Source of the DNA: Acetatifactor sp.
Lineage (GTDB): Bacteria; Bacillota; Clostridia; Lachnospirales; Lachnospiraceae
NCBI GenBank assembly: GCA_024699575.1
Contig: JAILPF010000584.1
Coordinates: 1 to 10,021 of the forward strand
DNA: 10,021 bases
Reading direction: 5' to 3'
The translations under genes and the position numbers were made by a program. Within the stretch, counting starts at the first letter, position 1; every line of letters starts with the position of its first letter. Positions 1-7,857 of this stretch are shown here, one piece after another. Below the pieces are notes generated by a model, which did not search any database, had not been told where the DNA came from, and worked only from the letters and a program-made list of their open reading frames with translations.

Positions 1-1074
1 CTTTTTACTGCCAGGTCGATTGTTCTCGTCTAAATCCCAGAACCATTCTCCACCCGGTCTTTTATCCACAAAGTATCTTTGAATATACTCCCAGATTTCT
101 ACAGCTGCCACACGATATTTTACATTTCCCGTCTTTTCATAGGCATTCACAAAACCAACGACTGCCTCCGCCTGTACCCACCAGACTTTGGTGACATCCA
201 CCACACCTTTAAAACATTCATTCCAGACATTTCCTCCGTGTAAAGCACGCCTGTAAATTCGCTCGGCAATTACATCTGTGTAATGACCGGGTGCACTCTC
301 ACCAAGCACCCGATATGCCTCATCCAAAAGCCAAGACGCTTCAATATCATGCCCATAAGAGTACAAATCGGCAATGGACTCCATCTTGCAGTTAAAAAAG
401 ACCTCCAGTCTTCCCTCTCCCGGGTTCCACACCTTTGTGTAAAACAACTCCAAAATAAATCTAAGTCTCTCTGCCACTGCTTCATCCTCAGACACATGGT
501 ACAGTAAAGTATATGCCTCCAAAAGATGCAACAGTGTATTCATGGTTTTATCCGCAAGCAAACCGTTCTCGGATAATTTTTCATTGTCAATCAGTTTCCA
601 GTCCCGGGTGAAAGCCTCCAGATAACCGTACTCATCCACACAGTTTTTCTCAATCAAACGAAAGAGTGCTAATGCTCTCCACAATGCCTCTTTCTTGCCT
701 GTCACTTCGTAATACGCAGAAAGTGCGTAAATTGCGAAAGCCTGGTTGTAAGTATGTTTCATGGATTCTTTGACCTGCCCGTCAAACGTCATCATCCAGT
801 AGACACCACCGTTTTCTTCATCCCAACACTTTTCAACTAAAAAGTGGTATGCCCAATCTGCATATTCCAATAATTCTCTTTCTTCATAAACCAGCGCCGC
901 TCTGGAAAAAAAATAGAGAATTCTGCTGTTGAGTATCACGCCTTTGTCTGCCGTCTCATCCCGCTGCAGATTATAGTCAACCAGTCCGTAAAAACCACCA
1001 TTTCTTCTATCCATCAGTTCTTCCCAATAAGGGATGATGACCTGTTTACAGTGCTCTGTTATTTCCTCGAACAT
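1..1074 (-). CDS. Cellobiose 2-epimerase (AGE family), 3' end cut by window edge
   Basis: This reading frame is open from the ATG at 1074 to base 1 (358 codons, no stop), so the C-terminus lies outside. The product belongs to the N-acylglucosamine 2-epimerase (AGE) superfamily and closely resembles the R. albus cellobiose 2-epimerase as I remember it. Shared segments are NGGFYG (25-30), DKGVILNSRIL (43-53), GGVYWMM (89-95), MKHTYNQAFAIYALS (105-119), SENGLLADKTMN (168-179), SYGHDIEASWL (239-249) and VWWVQAEAVVGF (297-308). His183 and His242 match conserved active-site histidines; the third, in a C-terminal PYHNGR-type motif, should lie just past the edge, since the family is about 390 residues long. 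The enzyme turns the reducing-end glucose or mannose of beta-1,4-disaccharides (cellobiose, mannobiose) into its 2-epimer in the cytoplasm. GGAGG at 1083-1087, eight bases before the ATG, supports the start. The gene follows the GH130 gene by 16 bases, so the two are almost certainly cotranscribed for mannan-oligosaccharide use. Confidence 0.9.
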   Translation of the reverse strand, partial: MFEEITEHCKQVIIPYWEELMDRRNGGFYGLVDYNLQRDETADKGVILNSRILYFFSRAALVYEERELLEYADWAYHFLVEKCWDEENGGVYWMMTFDGQVKESMKHTYNQAFAIYALSAYYEVTGKKEALWRALALFRLIEKNCVDEYGYLEAFTRDWKLIDNEKLSENGLLADKTMNTLLHLLEAYTLLYHVSEDEAVAERLRFILELFYTKVWNPGEGRLEVFFNCKMESIADLYSYGHDIEASWLLDEAYRVLGESAPGHYTDVIAERIYRRALHGGNVWNECFKGVVDVTKVWWVQAEAVVGFVNAYEKTGNVKYRVAAVEIWEYIQRYFVDKRPGGEWFWDLDENNRPGSKK

Positions 1075-1090
1075 TTATCCATCCTCCCGC

Positions 1091-2101
1091 CTATCTGAAT
1101 TCTTCATCATCTGTAGCAAGAAGGTATGAATTGTCCTTCATATATTTTACAAGTCTGTCCACATCCGTGTACGCTACTCCGAGACAGGTATCTGCCGCTC
1201 CGTAATAGACTGCGATTCTTCCTGTTGCTGCATCCTGCAATGTAGCACACGGGAACGTTACATTCGGCACAAATCCACTGACTTCATAGGGCATCTGTGG
1301 TGTCATCAAATAGTCTCTTGTCCTGTAAAGTACCTTCGCCGGATTATCCAAATCCAAAAGTGCCGCACCAATACTGTACACAAATCCATTGCAGGTTCCG
1401 TTCACACCGTGATAAAACAAAAGCCATCCTTCAGATGTCTCGATGGGAACCGCTCCCGCTCCAATCTTTTTTCCCTGCCACCAGGTATCTCCACTGGTCA
1501 TCACTCTCCTATGTCTTCCCCAATAAGTGAGGTCCGGACTTTCGCTGATAAAAATATCACCGAAAGGTGTATGTCCACTATCACTGGGACGGCTCAACAT
1601 CATATATTTACCGTTTATTTTTCTCGGGAAAAGTACACCATTTCTGTTAAACGGAATGAATACATTTTCCAGACGGGTAAAATGTTCAAAATCCTCTGTC
1701 ACACCCAATCCCAGCGTAGGTCCGCCGAAATCGGTGCACCAGACAATATAATATTTCGCATCGAGTTCCACCAGCCGCGGGTCATACGCATATCCCGGAT
1801 TGTATTCCCTGCCCTGCTCATCCCTCCATTCGATAACCTTATCCTCAATTTCCCACTTTAACCCATCCAAGCTGCTTCCTACGTGAAGTCTCGGAATTCC
1901 ATCCTTATGGTCGGCTCTAAAGATTCCTTTAAATCCACCTTTGTAGGGAATCACAGCACTGTTATATACTCTTGCACAACTATGTGTCTCATTCCATCCC
2001 ATGATAGGATTCCCGGAATGTCTCCACATCACATCTGTGCAACCTGCAGGCACATCCTCCCATGGCATATTCGGCAATTCTCTTCCTATGATTTTCACCA
2101 T
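1091..2101 (-). CDS. GH130 beta-mannoside phosphorylase, subfamily 2 type (TM1225 / RaMP2-like)
   Basis: This 336-residue protein is a five-bladed beta-propeller enzyme of glycoside hydrolase family 130. It probably cleaves beta-1,4-mannooligosaccharides with phosphate to release alpha-mannose 1-phosphate in the cytoplasm. LPNMPWEDVPAG (9-20), RVYNSAV (44-50), LHVGSSLDG (72-80), YAYDPRLV (104-111), FNRNGVLFPRKINGKY (151-166), RPSDSGHTPFGDIF (171-184) and FVPNVTFPCA (277-286) follow Thermotoga TM1225 closely, as recalled. Asp107 of the DPR motif is the expected general acid. Arg153, Asn154, Arg171, Lys212 and His231 sit where known GH130 phosphorylases bind phosphate, so a phosphorylase is more likely than a hydrolase. 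No signal peptide is seen. GGAGGA at 2111-2116, nine bases upstream, supports the start. It is the first gene of a unit with the epimerase. The alternative substrate is the Man-beta-1,4-GlcNAc core of N-glycans, used by some subfamily 2 members; the epimerase partner favours mannan. Confidence 0.88.
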   Translation of the reverse strand: MVKIIGRELPNMPWEDVPAGCTDVMWRHSGNPIMGWNETHSCARVYNSAVIPYKGGFKGIFRADHKDGIPRLHVGSSLDGLKWEIEDKVIEWRDEQGREYNPGYAYDPRLVELDAKYYIVWCTDFGGPTLGLGVTEDFEHFTRLENVFIPFNRNGVLFPRKINGKYMMLSRPSDSGHTPFGDIFISESPDLTYWGRHRRVMTSGDTWWQGKKIGAGAVPIETSEGWLLFYHGVNGTCNGFVYSIGAALLDLDNPAKVLYRTRDYLMTPQMPYEVSGFVPNVTFPCATLQDAATGRIAVYYGAADTCLGVAYTDVDRLVKYMKDNSYLLATDDEEFR

Positions 2102-2195
2102 ATTCTTTTTTCCTCCATCTTATACTTTCAGAGATGACAACATCTTCTCACTCTTGTATCTTATCAATTCCAAATGCGAAGAAAAATTGCCGGGG

Positions 2196-2213
2196 TTTGC
2201 ATTTATATGCAAA
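2196..2213. promoter_or_regulatory. Palindromic putative operator upstream of the GH130-epimerase unit
   Basis: The sequence TTTGCAT-TTAT-ATGCAAA is a perfect seven-base inverted repeat with a four-base centre. It lies between the start of the GH130 gene and the minus-strand TATAAT at 2222-2227, at about the transcription start or just downstream of it. That is a classic position for a repressor to block transcription. The palindrome itself contains a second possible minus-strand -10 (TATAAA, 2202-2207). The A+T-rich composition makes chance palindromes likelier. The binding protein is unknown; a LacI- or GntR-type regulator would fit, but none is encoded in the window. Confidence 0.4.
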
Positions 2214-2221
2214 TTTTTAGA

Positions 2222-2250
2222 ATTATAAACTATAACTTTATTTGTAACTC
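2222..2250 (-). promoter_or_regulatory. Probable promoter of the GH130-epimerase unit
   Basis: On the minus strand a consensus -10 hexamer, TATAAT, is at 2227-2222. The hexamer 17 bases upstream, GAGTTA at 2250-2245, is a poor -35, so the promoter may need an activator. Transcription would start near 2215, giving a leader of about 115 bases. The -35 region overlaps that of the rightward promoter for the chemotaxis gene (2242-2247), so the two promoters may compete. Confidence 0.4.
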
Positions 2251-2270
2251 CATGTTATTTTTGCTATAAT
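2242..2270 (+). promoter_or_regulatory. Strong sigma-A promoter of the first chemotaxis gene
   Basis: The elements are TTGTAA (-35, 2242-2247), a 17-base spacer and TATAAT (-10, 2265-2270), preceded by TG at 2262-2263 to make an extended -10 (TGCTATAAT). Transcription would start near 2277, right at the AAGGAGGT ribosome binding site, so the leader is only about 16 bases. It does not resemble the flagellar sigma-28 promoters often used by chemotaxis genes. Confidence 0.75.
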
Positions 2271-2292
2271 TGGTGAAAAGGAGGTAATCACG

Positions 2293-3561
2293 ATGAAACA
2301 AAACAAATTGGGAGAACTATGGAAGTATTTTGGGTTAATGCTTCTGACACCCGGACTAATTCTCGGAGCTCTGGGGATTATATTGATATTATTCTTTTCT
2401 AAAGTGAAAGTATTGGCACTTTTATTAATGTGTGGAGGAACGATTGCTGTTGCTGTTGTGACAACAATTCTGGCAAAGCGAATCGCCGATTCCATGCAGC
2501 GAATGCTCACAAATGCTTCAGATATTGCAACAAACGGCATTTTTACCGAAGAAGAGAAAAACATGCAACGCAATGGGAAAATTGAACAAATGATGGGAGC
2601 TGTCAATGAAATGGCAAGTGCTTTTGCCGAGGTCATGGCATCCATCCAGAAAACCACTGCTGATTTGGAAAAGATAACCGGCAGTTATCAGACTTTATTT
2701 ACAGAAATGACCAATGCTCAGGATGACACCGGAAAAAGTGTAAATCAGATTTTTGATAACACAAAATCCCAGGCTGCCAAGATGCAGGAGCTGAGTGCAG
2801 AAATCCAAAAGATTGGAAATGAGATTGATAGCATTACAGCCAATGTGGATGAAGTTTCCTGCAGTGCCAACAATATGCAGGAATGCAACCGCTCAGTAGC
2901 GACGTACATAGGTGAACTCATTTCTATCAATGAGGAAAATGCAAAATCCATCGAACAGGTAAAAGCTCAGACTGATTTAACCAACAAATCCGCTTTAAAT
3001 ATTCAGAGTGCAACAGAATTGATTGCAAGCATTTCCGCTCAGACGAATCTGCTTGCATTAAACGCAAGCATCGAAGCTGCCAGAGCCGGGGAAGCCGGTC
3101 GAGGATTTGCTGTTGTTGCCGAAGAGATAAGACAACTTGCAGACCAATCCAAAGTTTCCTCCGAGCAAATCAATGAAAATGTACAGGAACTTTTGAATAA
3201 TGCCAGATATAGCGTAGAAATAACGGAAAAAGTCACCGCTTCCTTTGCGGAACAGACTCAAAAAATTGTTTCAACCAGTGATTTGTTTAAAAACTTAAAG
3301 GATGAAGTCGACCAGGTAACCGGCGCTATCCAAAACATCGAAAAAGAAATCAACGGACTGGATAGCAACAAAAATGCAATGCAGGCAGATGTGACCGATA
3401 TGACTGAATTTTCCTCGGAAACGGAAGAACATGCCAGCACAACAATGCAACGTATTGAACAGTTGGTTCAAATTACAGAAAGCTGTAAACAGGCGACCAA
3501 TCAGATTGTTGCCGTATCAGAAGAATTAACATCCAATATACGCAAAATGCAGGGACAATAA
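2293..3561 (+). CDS. Methyl-accepting chemotaxis protein without an external sensor domain
   Basis: This 422-residue receptor signals to a CheA/CheW array. Two hydrophobic helices (about 13-35 and 39-61) form a tight hairpin with only a few residues between them, so no extracellular ligand-binding domain exists. A HAMP-like linker follows (about 62-115); it lacks the usual conserved proline. The rest is a long coiled coil with the conserved hairpin tip at about 246-286 ([20 protein letters not shown], then [18 protein letters not shown]). The C-terminal arm, from Glu267 to the end, is 155 residues, or about 22 heptads, which fits the 44-heptad receptor class. No CheR-docking pentapeptide ends the protein. 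AGGAGGT at 2279-2285, seven bases before the ATG, fixes the start. The gene stands alone between a strong promoter and a hairpin terminator. It may sense membrane or internal energy state, or pair with another sensor; the ligand cannot be read from the sequence. Confidence 0.9.
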   Translation: MKQNKLGELWKYFGLMLLTPGLILGALGIILILFFSKVKVLALLLMCGGTIAVAVVTTILAKRIADSMQRMLTNASDIATNGIFTEEEKNMQRNGKIEQMMGAVNEMASAFAEVMASIQKTTADLEKITGSYQTLFTEMTNAQDDTGKSVNQIFDNTKSQAAKMQELSAEIQKIGNEIDSITANVDEVSCSANNMQECNRSVATYIGELISINEENAKSIEQVKAQTDLTNKSALNIQSATELIASISAQTNLLALNASIEAARAGEAGRGFAVVAEEIRQLADQSKVSSEQINENVQELLNNARYSVEITEKVTASFAEQTQKIVSTSDLFKNLKDEVDQVTGAIQNIEKEINGLDSNKNAMQADVTDMTEFSSETEEHASTTMQRIEQLVQITESCKQATNQIVAVSEELTSNIRKMQGQ

Positions 3562-3562
3562 A

Positions 3563-3619
3563 AAAATGCTCTGCGCATACTCCATAGGTTTAACACCCGG
3601 GAAGTGCGCAGAGCATTTT
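3563..3619. terminator. Bidirectional hairpin between convergent genes
   Basis: A perfect 15-base stem pairs 3563-3577 (AAAATGCTCTGCGCA) with 3605-3619, around a 27-base loop. It starts two bases after the chemotaxis stop codon and ends eight bases from the stop of the opposing split-barrel gene. Leftward transcripts end in a run of six T after the stem, rightward ones in four, so it probably serves both strands and works better for the minus strand. The loop is unusually long for a factor-independent terminator. Confidence 0.75.
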
Positions 3620-3626
3620 CTAACTT

Positions 3627-4103
3627 CTATGATTCATTCACAATTTTCCCTGTCATATACTCCGGAATTAACTCAAAGCAGGCAACATTCGCCCCGGAAT
3701 TTTGAATCTCTTTTTCAATGTAATCCATGTCTGAAGTATATTTCAGGCTGAGCTTTCTACAGATATCAATGGCTCTTTCATGGTCCTCAATCAGTTTGAC
3801 ACGTCCAAACACTATCACACTGCGGATATTCAAAGCCCACTCGCCTTCCTTGCGGTACCCTTCATCATACACACAGTATGATACCTTATCATGCTTCTTG
3901 ATGGAATCCATTTTGTGTCCATTCTTACCACTATGAAAATACAGTTTTTGATCTTCCTCACAATACCAGTGGTCAATGGGAACCCCATAGGGATATTCAT
4001 CATCGCCAAGCACCGACAAAACGCCTCGCGGCTCACTCTTTAATATCTCAACACATTCTTCCTGCGAAAGTTGTTGCTTACTTCTTGTCATTTTGCGGAA
4101 CAT
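3627..4103 (-). CDS. Pyridoxamine 5'-phosphate oxidase-family FMN-binding protein (NimA-like)
   Basis: This 158-residue protein has the FMN-binding split-barrel fold common in small flavoproteins of anaerobes, some annotated as nitroimidazole resistance (Nim) proteins. Family signs are the opening MFRKMTRSKQ, the core GVLSVLGDDEYPYGVPID (27-44), the flavin-phosphate segment YFHSGKNGHKMD (55-66) and the closing strand FELIPEYMTGK (143-153). The length is normal. Its reaction is unknown; such proteins usually act as cytoplasmic flavin reductases, and true pyridoxine phosphate oxidase activity is unlikely in this subgroup. An AGGAGG lies 11 bases before the ATG at 4103; a start at Met5 is possible but the family usually begins at MFR. 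It follows the second chemotaxis gene by 89 bases on the same strand, so read-through is possible, though a weak promoter may lie in the gap. No link with carbohydrate use is evident. Confidence 0.85.
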   Translation of the reverse strand: MFRKMTRSKQQLSQEECVEILKSEPRGVLSVLGDDEYPYGVPIDHWYCEEDQKLYFHSGKNGHKMDSIKKHDKVSYCVYDEGYRKEGEWALNIRSVIVFGRVKLIEDHERAIDICRKLSLKYTSDMDYIEKEIQNSGANVACFELIPEYMTGKIVNES

Positions 4104-4141
4104 CCTAAAAATTTCCTCCTGCGCATTAGATTTACCTCTTA

Positions 4142-4170
4142 ACTATACACCACCGGAAAGTTTTTGCATA
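4142..4170 (-). promoter_or_regulatory. Weak candidate promoter of the split-barrel gene
   Basis: On the minus strand TATGCA (4170-4165) and TATAGT (4147-4142) are 17 bases apart. They match the sigma-A consensus at three and five of six positions. No hairpin terminator is visible in the 89-base gap after the chemotaxis gene, so this would supplement read-through rather than replace it. Confidence 0.3.
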
Positions 4171-4192
4171 TAACAAAAGAATGTCAAATCTG

Positions 4193-5488
4193 TCAGACCA
4201 CAAACTTCTTCACAATCTCTTCCAATTGTGCTGCATCCACTACATTCTGCTGAATTTTCTTTCTTGCCGCACTAAGAGCCGTAACGGTATCTGTACTCTT
4301 ATCAGCAATCACACAAACCTCTGTTGCAGACTGTGCAGCAACACTGTTGATGGTATCCATCGCGGTATTCATTTCCTCCGATGCAGCACGGAATCCCTCG
4401 ATTGTCTTGGCAACCGTACTCATGGTAACATTCATTTTACCGGCTTCATCCTCATACACATTACATGCCTCCAGGAATTTACCATAGTCAACAACTACCT
4501 TTTCATCCACAAAGGATAACACCTCTGTCAGACAAGACTGCAAATCGCCAACAGAATCCTCCACCAGCTTTACGGCATCTGAAATCTGTGCCACCGAAGC
4601 CTGAGACTGGGTAGCCAGCTTGGCGATTTCATCTGCAACAACCGCGAATCCTCTTCCCACTTCCCCTGCTCTCGCAGCTTCAATTGCGGCATTTAAGGAA
4701 AGCAGGTTGGTCTGAGAGGCGATTTCCATAATGGTCTGAGTCAATTCATTGATGACGTCCACGGATTTCGACTTTTCAATGGCTGCATCTGCAGTGGATT
4801 TCACTCTTGCATAAATCTGATTGGTCTCCTCGGAATTTCCTTTTGTCTCACCAGCAATTGCACTGGATTTATCCCGGATTTCGTCCGCCAAATCTCTTCC
4901 CTCAATTGATTTGGAATAAATCGTCTCAATGTCACTGTTCATCTGCGTAATATTGCCCAAAACGGAACTGATGGTAGCTGATGTCTCCTGCATGCTTGCA
5001 GCCAGCTGTTCTGCTGTGGAGGAGTTCTCCTCGGTGGACTCTGCCACAACATCAGTCTGCCTGTTGATATCATTCGCACTCTGCTTCATGTTGGAAGACA
5101 CCTCATCCAGTTTGTTGATGATATCAAGCAGATTCACACGTAACTCATCCACGCCCTGACTAATCATTCCCACTTCATCTTTTCTGGCATTTAAGCTCTT
5201 CTGGGTTTCGCTCTCACGCAAATCAAGAGTGGACATCACGTTGATATTCTCCGTCAGTTGCTTCAAAGGTTTTACAATCCTTCTCCCCAGCAATGATACA
5301 AATATAGAGTTTACCGCACCGCCAATCAGCATGCCCTCAACAATCTTGACAATAACGGTCCCTGTACCCGGCAGATAGGATGCCACGCAGATACCGGTCA
5401 CAATCGCGGCATCCACAACAGACATAACCGCAATTAGGATAATCTTGAAAAAAATTGATGATACATAGCTAACTTTTTTTTGTTCCAT
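4193..5488 (-). CDS. Second methyl-accepting chemotaxis protein lacking a sensor domain
   Basis: The product is 431 residues long from the ATG at 5488. This start is chosen because AAAAGGGAG lies nine bases upstream and the protein then opens with [11 protein letters not shown] and a membrane helix. The frame stays open to an ATG at 5668, but the extra 60 residues are basic, A+T-biased leader translation with no ribosome binding site. Two membrane helices (about 12-37 and 44-66) are joined by a loop of about eight residues, so there is no extracellular ligand domain. A HAMP domain follows (about 66-118, with Pro74 conserved), then the coiled-coil signalling domain with its tip at 257-295 ([20 protein letters not shown], then [18 protein letters not shown]). 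The C-terminal arm from Glu276 is 155 residues, as in the other receptor here, suggesting the same 44-heptad class and possible mixed trimers. There is no CheR-docking tail. It converges with the first receptor gene. Confidence 0.9.
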   Translation of the reverse strand: MEQKKVSYVSSIFFKIILIAVMSVVDAAIVTGICVASYLPGTGTVIVKIVEGMLIGGAVNSIFVSLLGRRIVKPLKQLTENINVMSTLDLRESETQKSLNARKDEVGMISQGVDELRVNLLDIINKLDEVSSNMKQSANDINRQTDVVAESTEENSSTAEQLAASMQETSATISSVLGNITQMNSDIETIYSKSIEGRDLADEIRDKSSAIAGETKGNSEETNQIYARVKSTADAAIEKSKSVDVINELTQTIMEIASQTNLLSLNAAIEAARAGEVGRGFAVVADEIAKLATQSQASVAQISDAVKLVEDSVGDLQSCLTEVLSFVDEKVVVDYGKFLEACNVYEDEAGKMNVTMSTVAKTIEGFRAASEEMNTAMDTINSVAAQSATEVCVIADKSTDTVTALSAARKKIQQNVVDAAQLEEIVKKFVV

Positions 5489-5515
5489 CTTTGTTTTCTC
5501 CCTTTTGTTAGAATA

Positions 5516-5524
5516 TTTATACCA
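5516..5524 (-). promoter_or_regulatory. Extended -10 promoter of the second chemotaxis gene
   Basis: TGGTATAAA is read on the minus strand from 5524 to 5516, an extended -10 element with no good -35 upstream. Transcription would start near 5509, about 20 bases before the chosen ATG at 5488. This also argues against the longer reading frame starting at 5668, because that start would lie upstream of the promoter. Confidence 0.45.
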
Positions 5525-5639
5525 TTTAATTATTTTACCACCTATGTCTAACGTTTTCCATATTATTTTTGGACTATTTACAACATATTTATGAAAAATT
5601 ACCCGTTTTCGAGCATAATTATTCTTTAATCTATACATT

Positions 5640-5668
5640 TTGACGGGGTAACATAAAAGATGTAGCAA
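5640..5668 (+). promoter_or_regulatory. Weak candidate promoter of the secreted lyase-like gene
   Basis: TTGACG at 5640-5645 matches the -35 consensus at five of six bases. Seventeen bases on, TAGCAA (5663-5668) is a poor -10, so the promoter might need an activator. The remaining A+T-rich divergent region (5525-5639) shows no clear repeat or riboswitch. Confidence 0.3.
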
Positions 5669-5698
5669 AAAACCTAGCCTAAATGAAGGAGGGAAAAC

Positions 5699-7795
5699 AT
5701 GAGAAAACTTCTCAAAACCTGTATCACCTATTGTCTGCTGTTATGCCTGATGCTTACATCAGTTCTTGGGGGACTGACGCCGGTCTTAAAGGTCCATGCA
5801 GCATCTACAACCGGAAACTTTATCCATCCGGGACTTTTGCATACGCAGACGGACTTTCTACGAATGTCTCAAATGGTATCCAACCGAACGGAACCGTATC
5901 TTTCCGGTTTCAATGCACTTTCAAGCAGCACCTACTGTAACAAAAACTGGACTCCAAGAGCTACCGCCACAATCACCAGAGGAGGAACCGGTGATAATGT
6001 AAGTCTTTTGTATATCGACATTGCCAGAGCTTATCAATGCGCATTGTACTGGAAAATCACCGGAGACACCGGATACGGCAATACCGCGCGGGATATTTTA
6101 AATGCCTGGTCCTCCACCCTCACCACTGTGACCGGTAACGCCGACAGATATCTGGCTTCCGGTCTATACGGATATGAGCTTGCTAATGCCGCAGAGATTA
6201 TGCGCGATTATCCCGGCTTTAACCTCTCTGCCATGCAGAACATGTTATTGACCGTATTCTATGAGCCGCTCTGTGAAAGATTTCTCTGGGGAAACAGCTC
6301 TGGTTCAGACCATAACGATGCCTGCATCACAAACTATTGGGCAAACTGGGATTTGGCCAACATGGCAGCCACTGTCGCAATCGGTATTTTTTGTGACAGA
6401 CGCGATATCTATAACAAAGGCTTGGAATACTTTAAATCAGGGGCAGGTAACGGTTCCATCTATAATGCCATCCCATATCTTTACTCCGACGGCACCGCTC
6501 AGTGGCAGGAATCCGGTCGTGACCAGGCACACAGCCTGTTGGGAATCGGTTTGATGGCCTGTATCTGTGAAATGGCCTGGAGCCAGGGAGATGACTTATA
6601 CGGTTATGCCGATAACCGGTTTATGGCAGCCTGTGAATATGTGGCCAAATACAACCTCGGCAACTCTGTCCCGTTTACCATGTATGAATATAAATCGGGA
6701 CAAGGCTCCTATCAGTCTCAGTCAGTTATTTCGGAAGCAAGCCGCGGAGAAGTGCGTCCGATCTGGGCAATGATCTATAACCATTACGCAGTCAGAAAAG
6801 GCTACTCCGTTCCTTATATCCGTCAGATGGTTCAGACGCAGGGAACCGAAGGCGGACCTGCCACCCACGCATCCAGCTTCGATCAGTTGGGATTCGGTAC
6901 CCTTACCTATACTCTTAATTCATTAGACACTTCTGCTTCTACCATTGACAATGATGTTCCTTCCGGCACCTATCGTATTATATCCAAGCAGAGCGGTCTG
7001 GCTTTGGGGGCATCCGCTACCGGCAACAATAGTGCTGTTACTTTACAGACAGCCTCTCTAACAGATACCAAGCAACAGTGGAATATTTCTTCCAACGCAA
7101 GCGGTGTATATACACTTACCAATGTGGCATCCGGTCGTGTCCTGGACATTGCAAGCGGCTCCTATGATAACGGTGCCAAGGCCATTATTTACAACTCCAA
7201 TGGTGGTAACAATCAAAAATTTGCATTGATTAAAACCCGAAACAATGCCTATCGAATCTCGCCACTTAGCAGTACCAAGTCTGTGGAAGTAAAAGACGCT
7301 GCAACAAATAATGGGGCAGCCATCATCCAGTACAGATATTGGGAGACAACCAATCAGCAGTGGGAACTCATCCCCGTGTCAGTCAATTCCAGTCTTGAAT
7401 CCTACAACTATCCCGGCTATTTTATCAGGCATTACGATTATCAGGCAAAACTGCAGCAGAATGTATCACCTTCGGCAGACAAGCAATTTCACATTGTCCA
7501 GGGGCTTGCCGATCCCTCCGCCATTTCGTTTCAGTCTGTTAATTATCCCGGAAGATACCTCTGTGTACGAAGCGATGGAACCGTTTATCTAGATTCCAAT
7601 GACGGTTCATCCACCTTTGCGCAGAATGCTTCTTTCAGAAGGGTAACCGGACTTGCCGGTCATTCCACTTACTCCTACCAGATGTGGTCGAACTCCTCGA
7701 AATACCTGCGTCATTATAATTTTGTACTTCGGGCAGATTCCGGCTCCGGCAGTTTATTCCAGGCAGACGCTTCTTTCTATGAAGTGACGCCGTAA
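5699..7795 (+). CDS. Secreted alginate-lyase-like protein with ricin-type and AbfB (CBM42) binding modules
   Basis: This 698-residue protein begins with a signal peptide (basic MRKLLK, hydrophobic core about 8-30, likely cleaved after VHA at 34). The region about 40-410 resembles the alginate lyase (PF05426) superfamily, with (alpha/alpha)-toroid-like helices. Conserved segments are [13 protein letters not shown] (210-222), [21 protein letters not shown] (264-284) and [14 protein letters not shown] (350-363); Asn216, Arg274, His278 and Tyr360 are candidate catalytic residues. About 420-560 is a ricin-B trefoil with QQW at 459-461, NQKF at 505-508 and QQW at 553-555. About 564-697 is an AbfB trefoil with three repeats (YNYPGY, VNYPGR, and a third lacking PG). 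Members of the lyase superfamily cleave uronate polymers by beta-elimination; this substrate is unknown, but AbfB modules bind arabinofuranose side chains. There is no cell-wall anchor. AGGAGG at 5687-5692 supports the start. The gene is monocistronic. Confidence 0.8.
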   Translation: MRKLLKTCITYCLLLCLMLTSVLGGLTPVLKVHAASTTGNFIHPGLLHTQTDFLRMSQMVSNRTEPYLSGFNALSSSTYCNKNWTPRATATITRGGTGDNVSLLYIDIARAYQCALYWKITGDTGYGNTARDILNAWSSTLTTVTGNADRYLASGLYGYELANAAEIMRDYPGFNLSAMQNMLLTVFYEPLCERFLWGNSSGSDHNDACITNYWANWDLANMAATVAIGIFCDRRDIYNKGLEYFKSGAGNGSIYNAIPYLYSDGTAQWQESGRDQAHSLLGIGLMACICEMAWSQGDDLYGYADNRFMAACEYVAKYNLGNSVPFTMYEYKSGQGSYQSQSVISEASRGEVRPIWAMIYNHYAVRKGYSVPYIRQMVQTQGTEGGPATHASSFDQLGFGTLTYTLNSLDTSASTIDNDVPSGTYRIISKQSGLALGASATGNNSAVTLQTASLTDTKQQWNISSNASGVYTLTNVASGRVLDIASGSYDNGAKAIIYNSNGGNNQKFALIKTRNNAYRISPLSSTKSVEVKDAATNNGAAIIQYRYWETTNQQWELIPVSVNSSLESYNYPGYFIRHYDYQAKLQQNVSPSADKQFHIVQGLADPSAISFQSVNYPGRYLCVRSDGTVYLDSNDGSSTFAQNASFRRVTGLAGHSTYSYQMWSNSSKYLRHYNFVLRADSGSGSLFQADASFYEVTP

Positions 7796-7803
7796 TCTCA
7801 AAA

Positions 7804-7845
7804 AAGCAGGGGAAATACCACACACTTTTGGTATTTCCCCTGTTT
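7804..7845. terminator. Bidirectional factor-independent terminator
   Basis: A perfect 14-base stem (7807-7820 with 7829-7842) is extended by one G-T and two A-T pairs around an eight-base loop. It sits nine bases after the lyase-like stop codon and 12 bases from the stop of the opposing GH130 gene. Minus-strand transcripts run into six T immediately after the stem, a strong terminator; the rightward T-run (TTTAT) is weaker. Confidence 0.88.
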
Positions 7846-7857
7846 ATAAAATCAAAC

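Noticed and set aside
1409..1861. A 150-codon plus-strand open frame inside the first GH130 gene
   Set aside because: It lies wholly antisense to a gene with clear family motifs, has no ribosome binding site and shows no recognisable domain.
2131..2146. A small hairpin (AGATG-ACAA-CATCT) in the leader of the GH130 gene
   Set aside because: Five base pairs are too few to indicate a riboswitch or attenuator, and no other structure was seen nearby.
2238..2657. A 139-codon minus-strand open frame over the start of the first chemotaxis gene
   Set aside because: It is antisense to a strongly supported gene and overlaps its promoter; the hydrophobic content only mirrors the coding bias of the other strand.
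4163..4173. A copy of TTTGCATATAA, half of the palindrome seen at 2196-2213
   Set aside because: Only one half-site matches and the region is A+T-rich; a second operator cannot be claimed.
4182..4187. A perfect minus-strand TTGACA after the second chemotaxis gene
   Set aside because: No acceptable -10 lies 15 to 19 bases downstream, so it probably arose by chance.
5545..5560. A TG-N4-ACGT-N4-CA palindrome resembling a CcpA (cre) site
   Set aside because: It is 16 bases long; aligned on the central CG it misses the outer TG and CA of the 14-base cre consensus, so carbon catabolite control is not supported.
5699..7795. Naming the secreted enzyme an arabinofuranosidase because of its AbfB module
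   Set aside because: AbfB here is only a binding module; the catalytic region resembles the alginate-lyase superfamily, not GH54.
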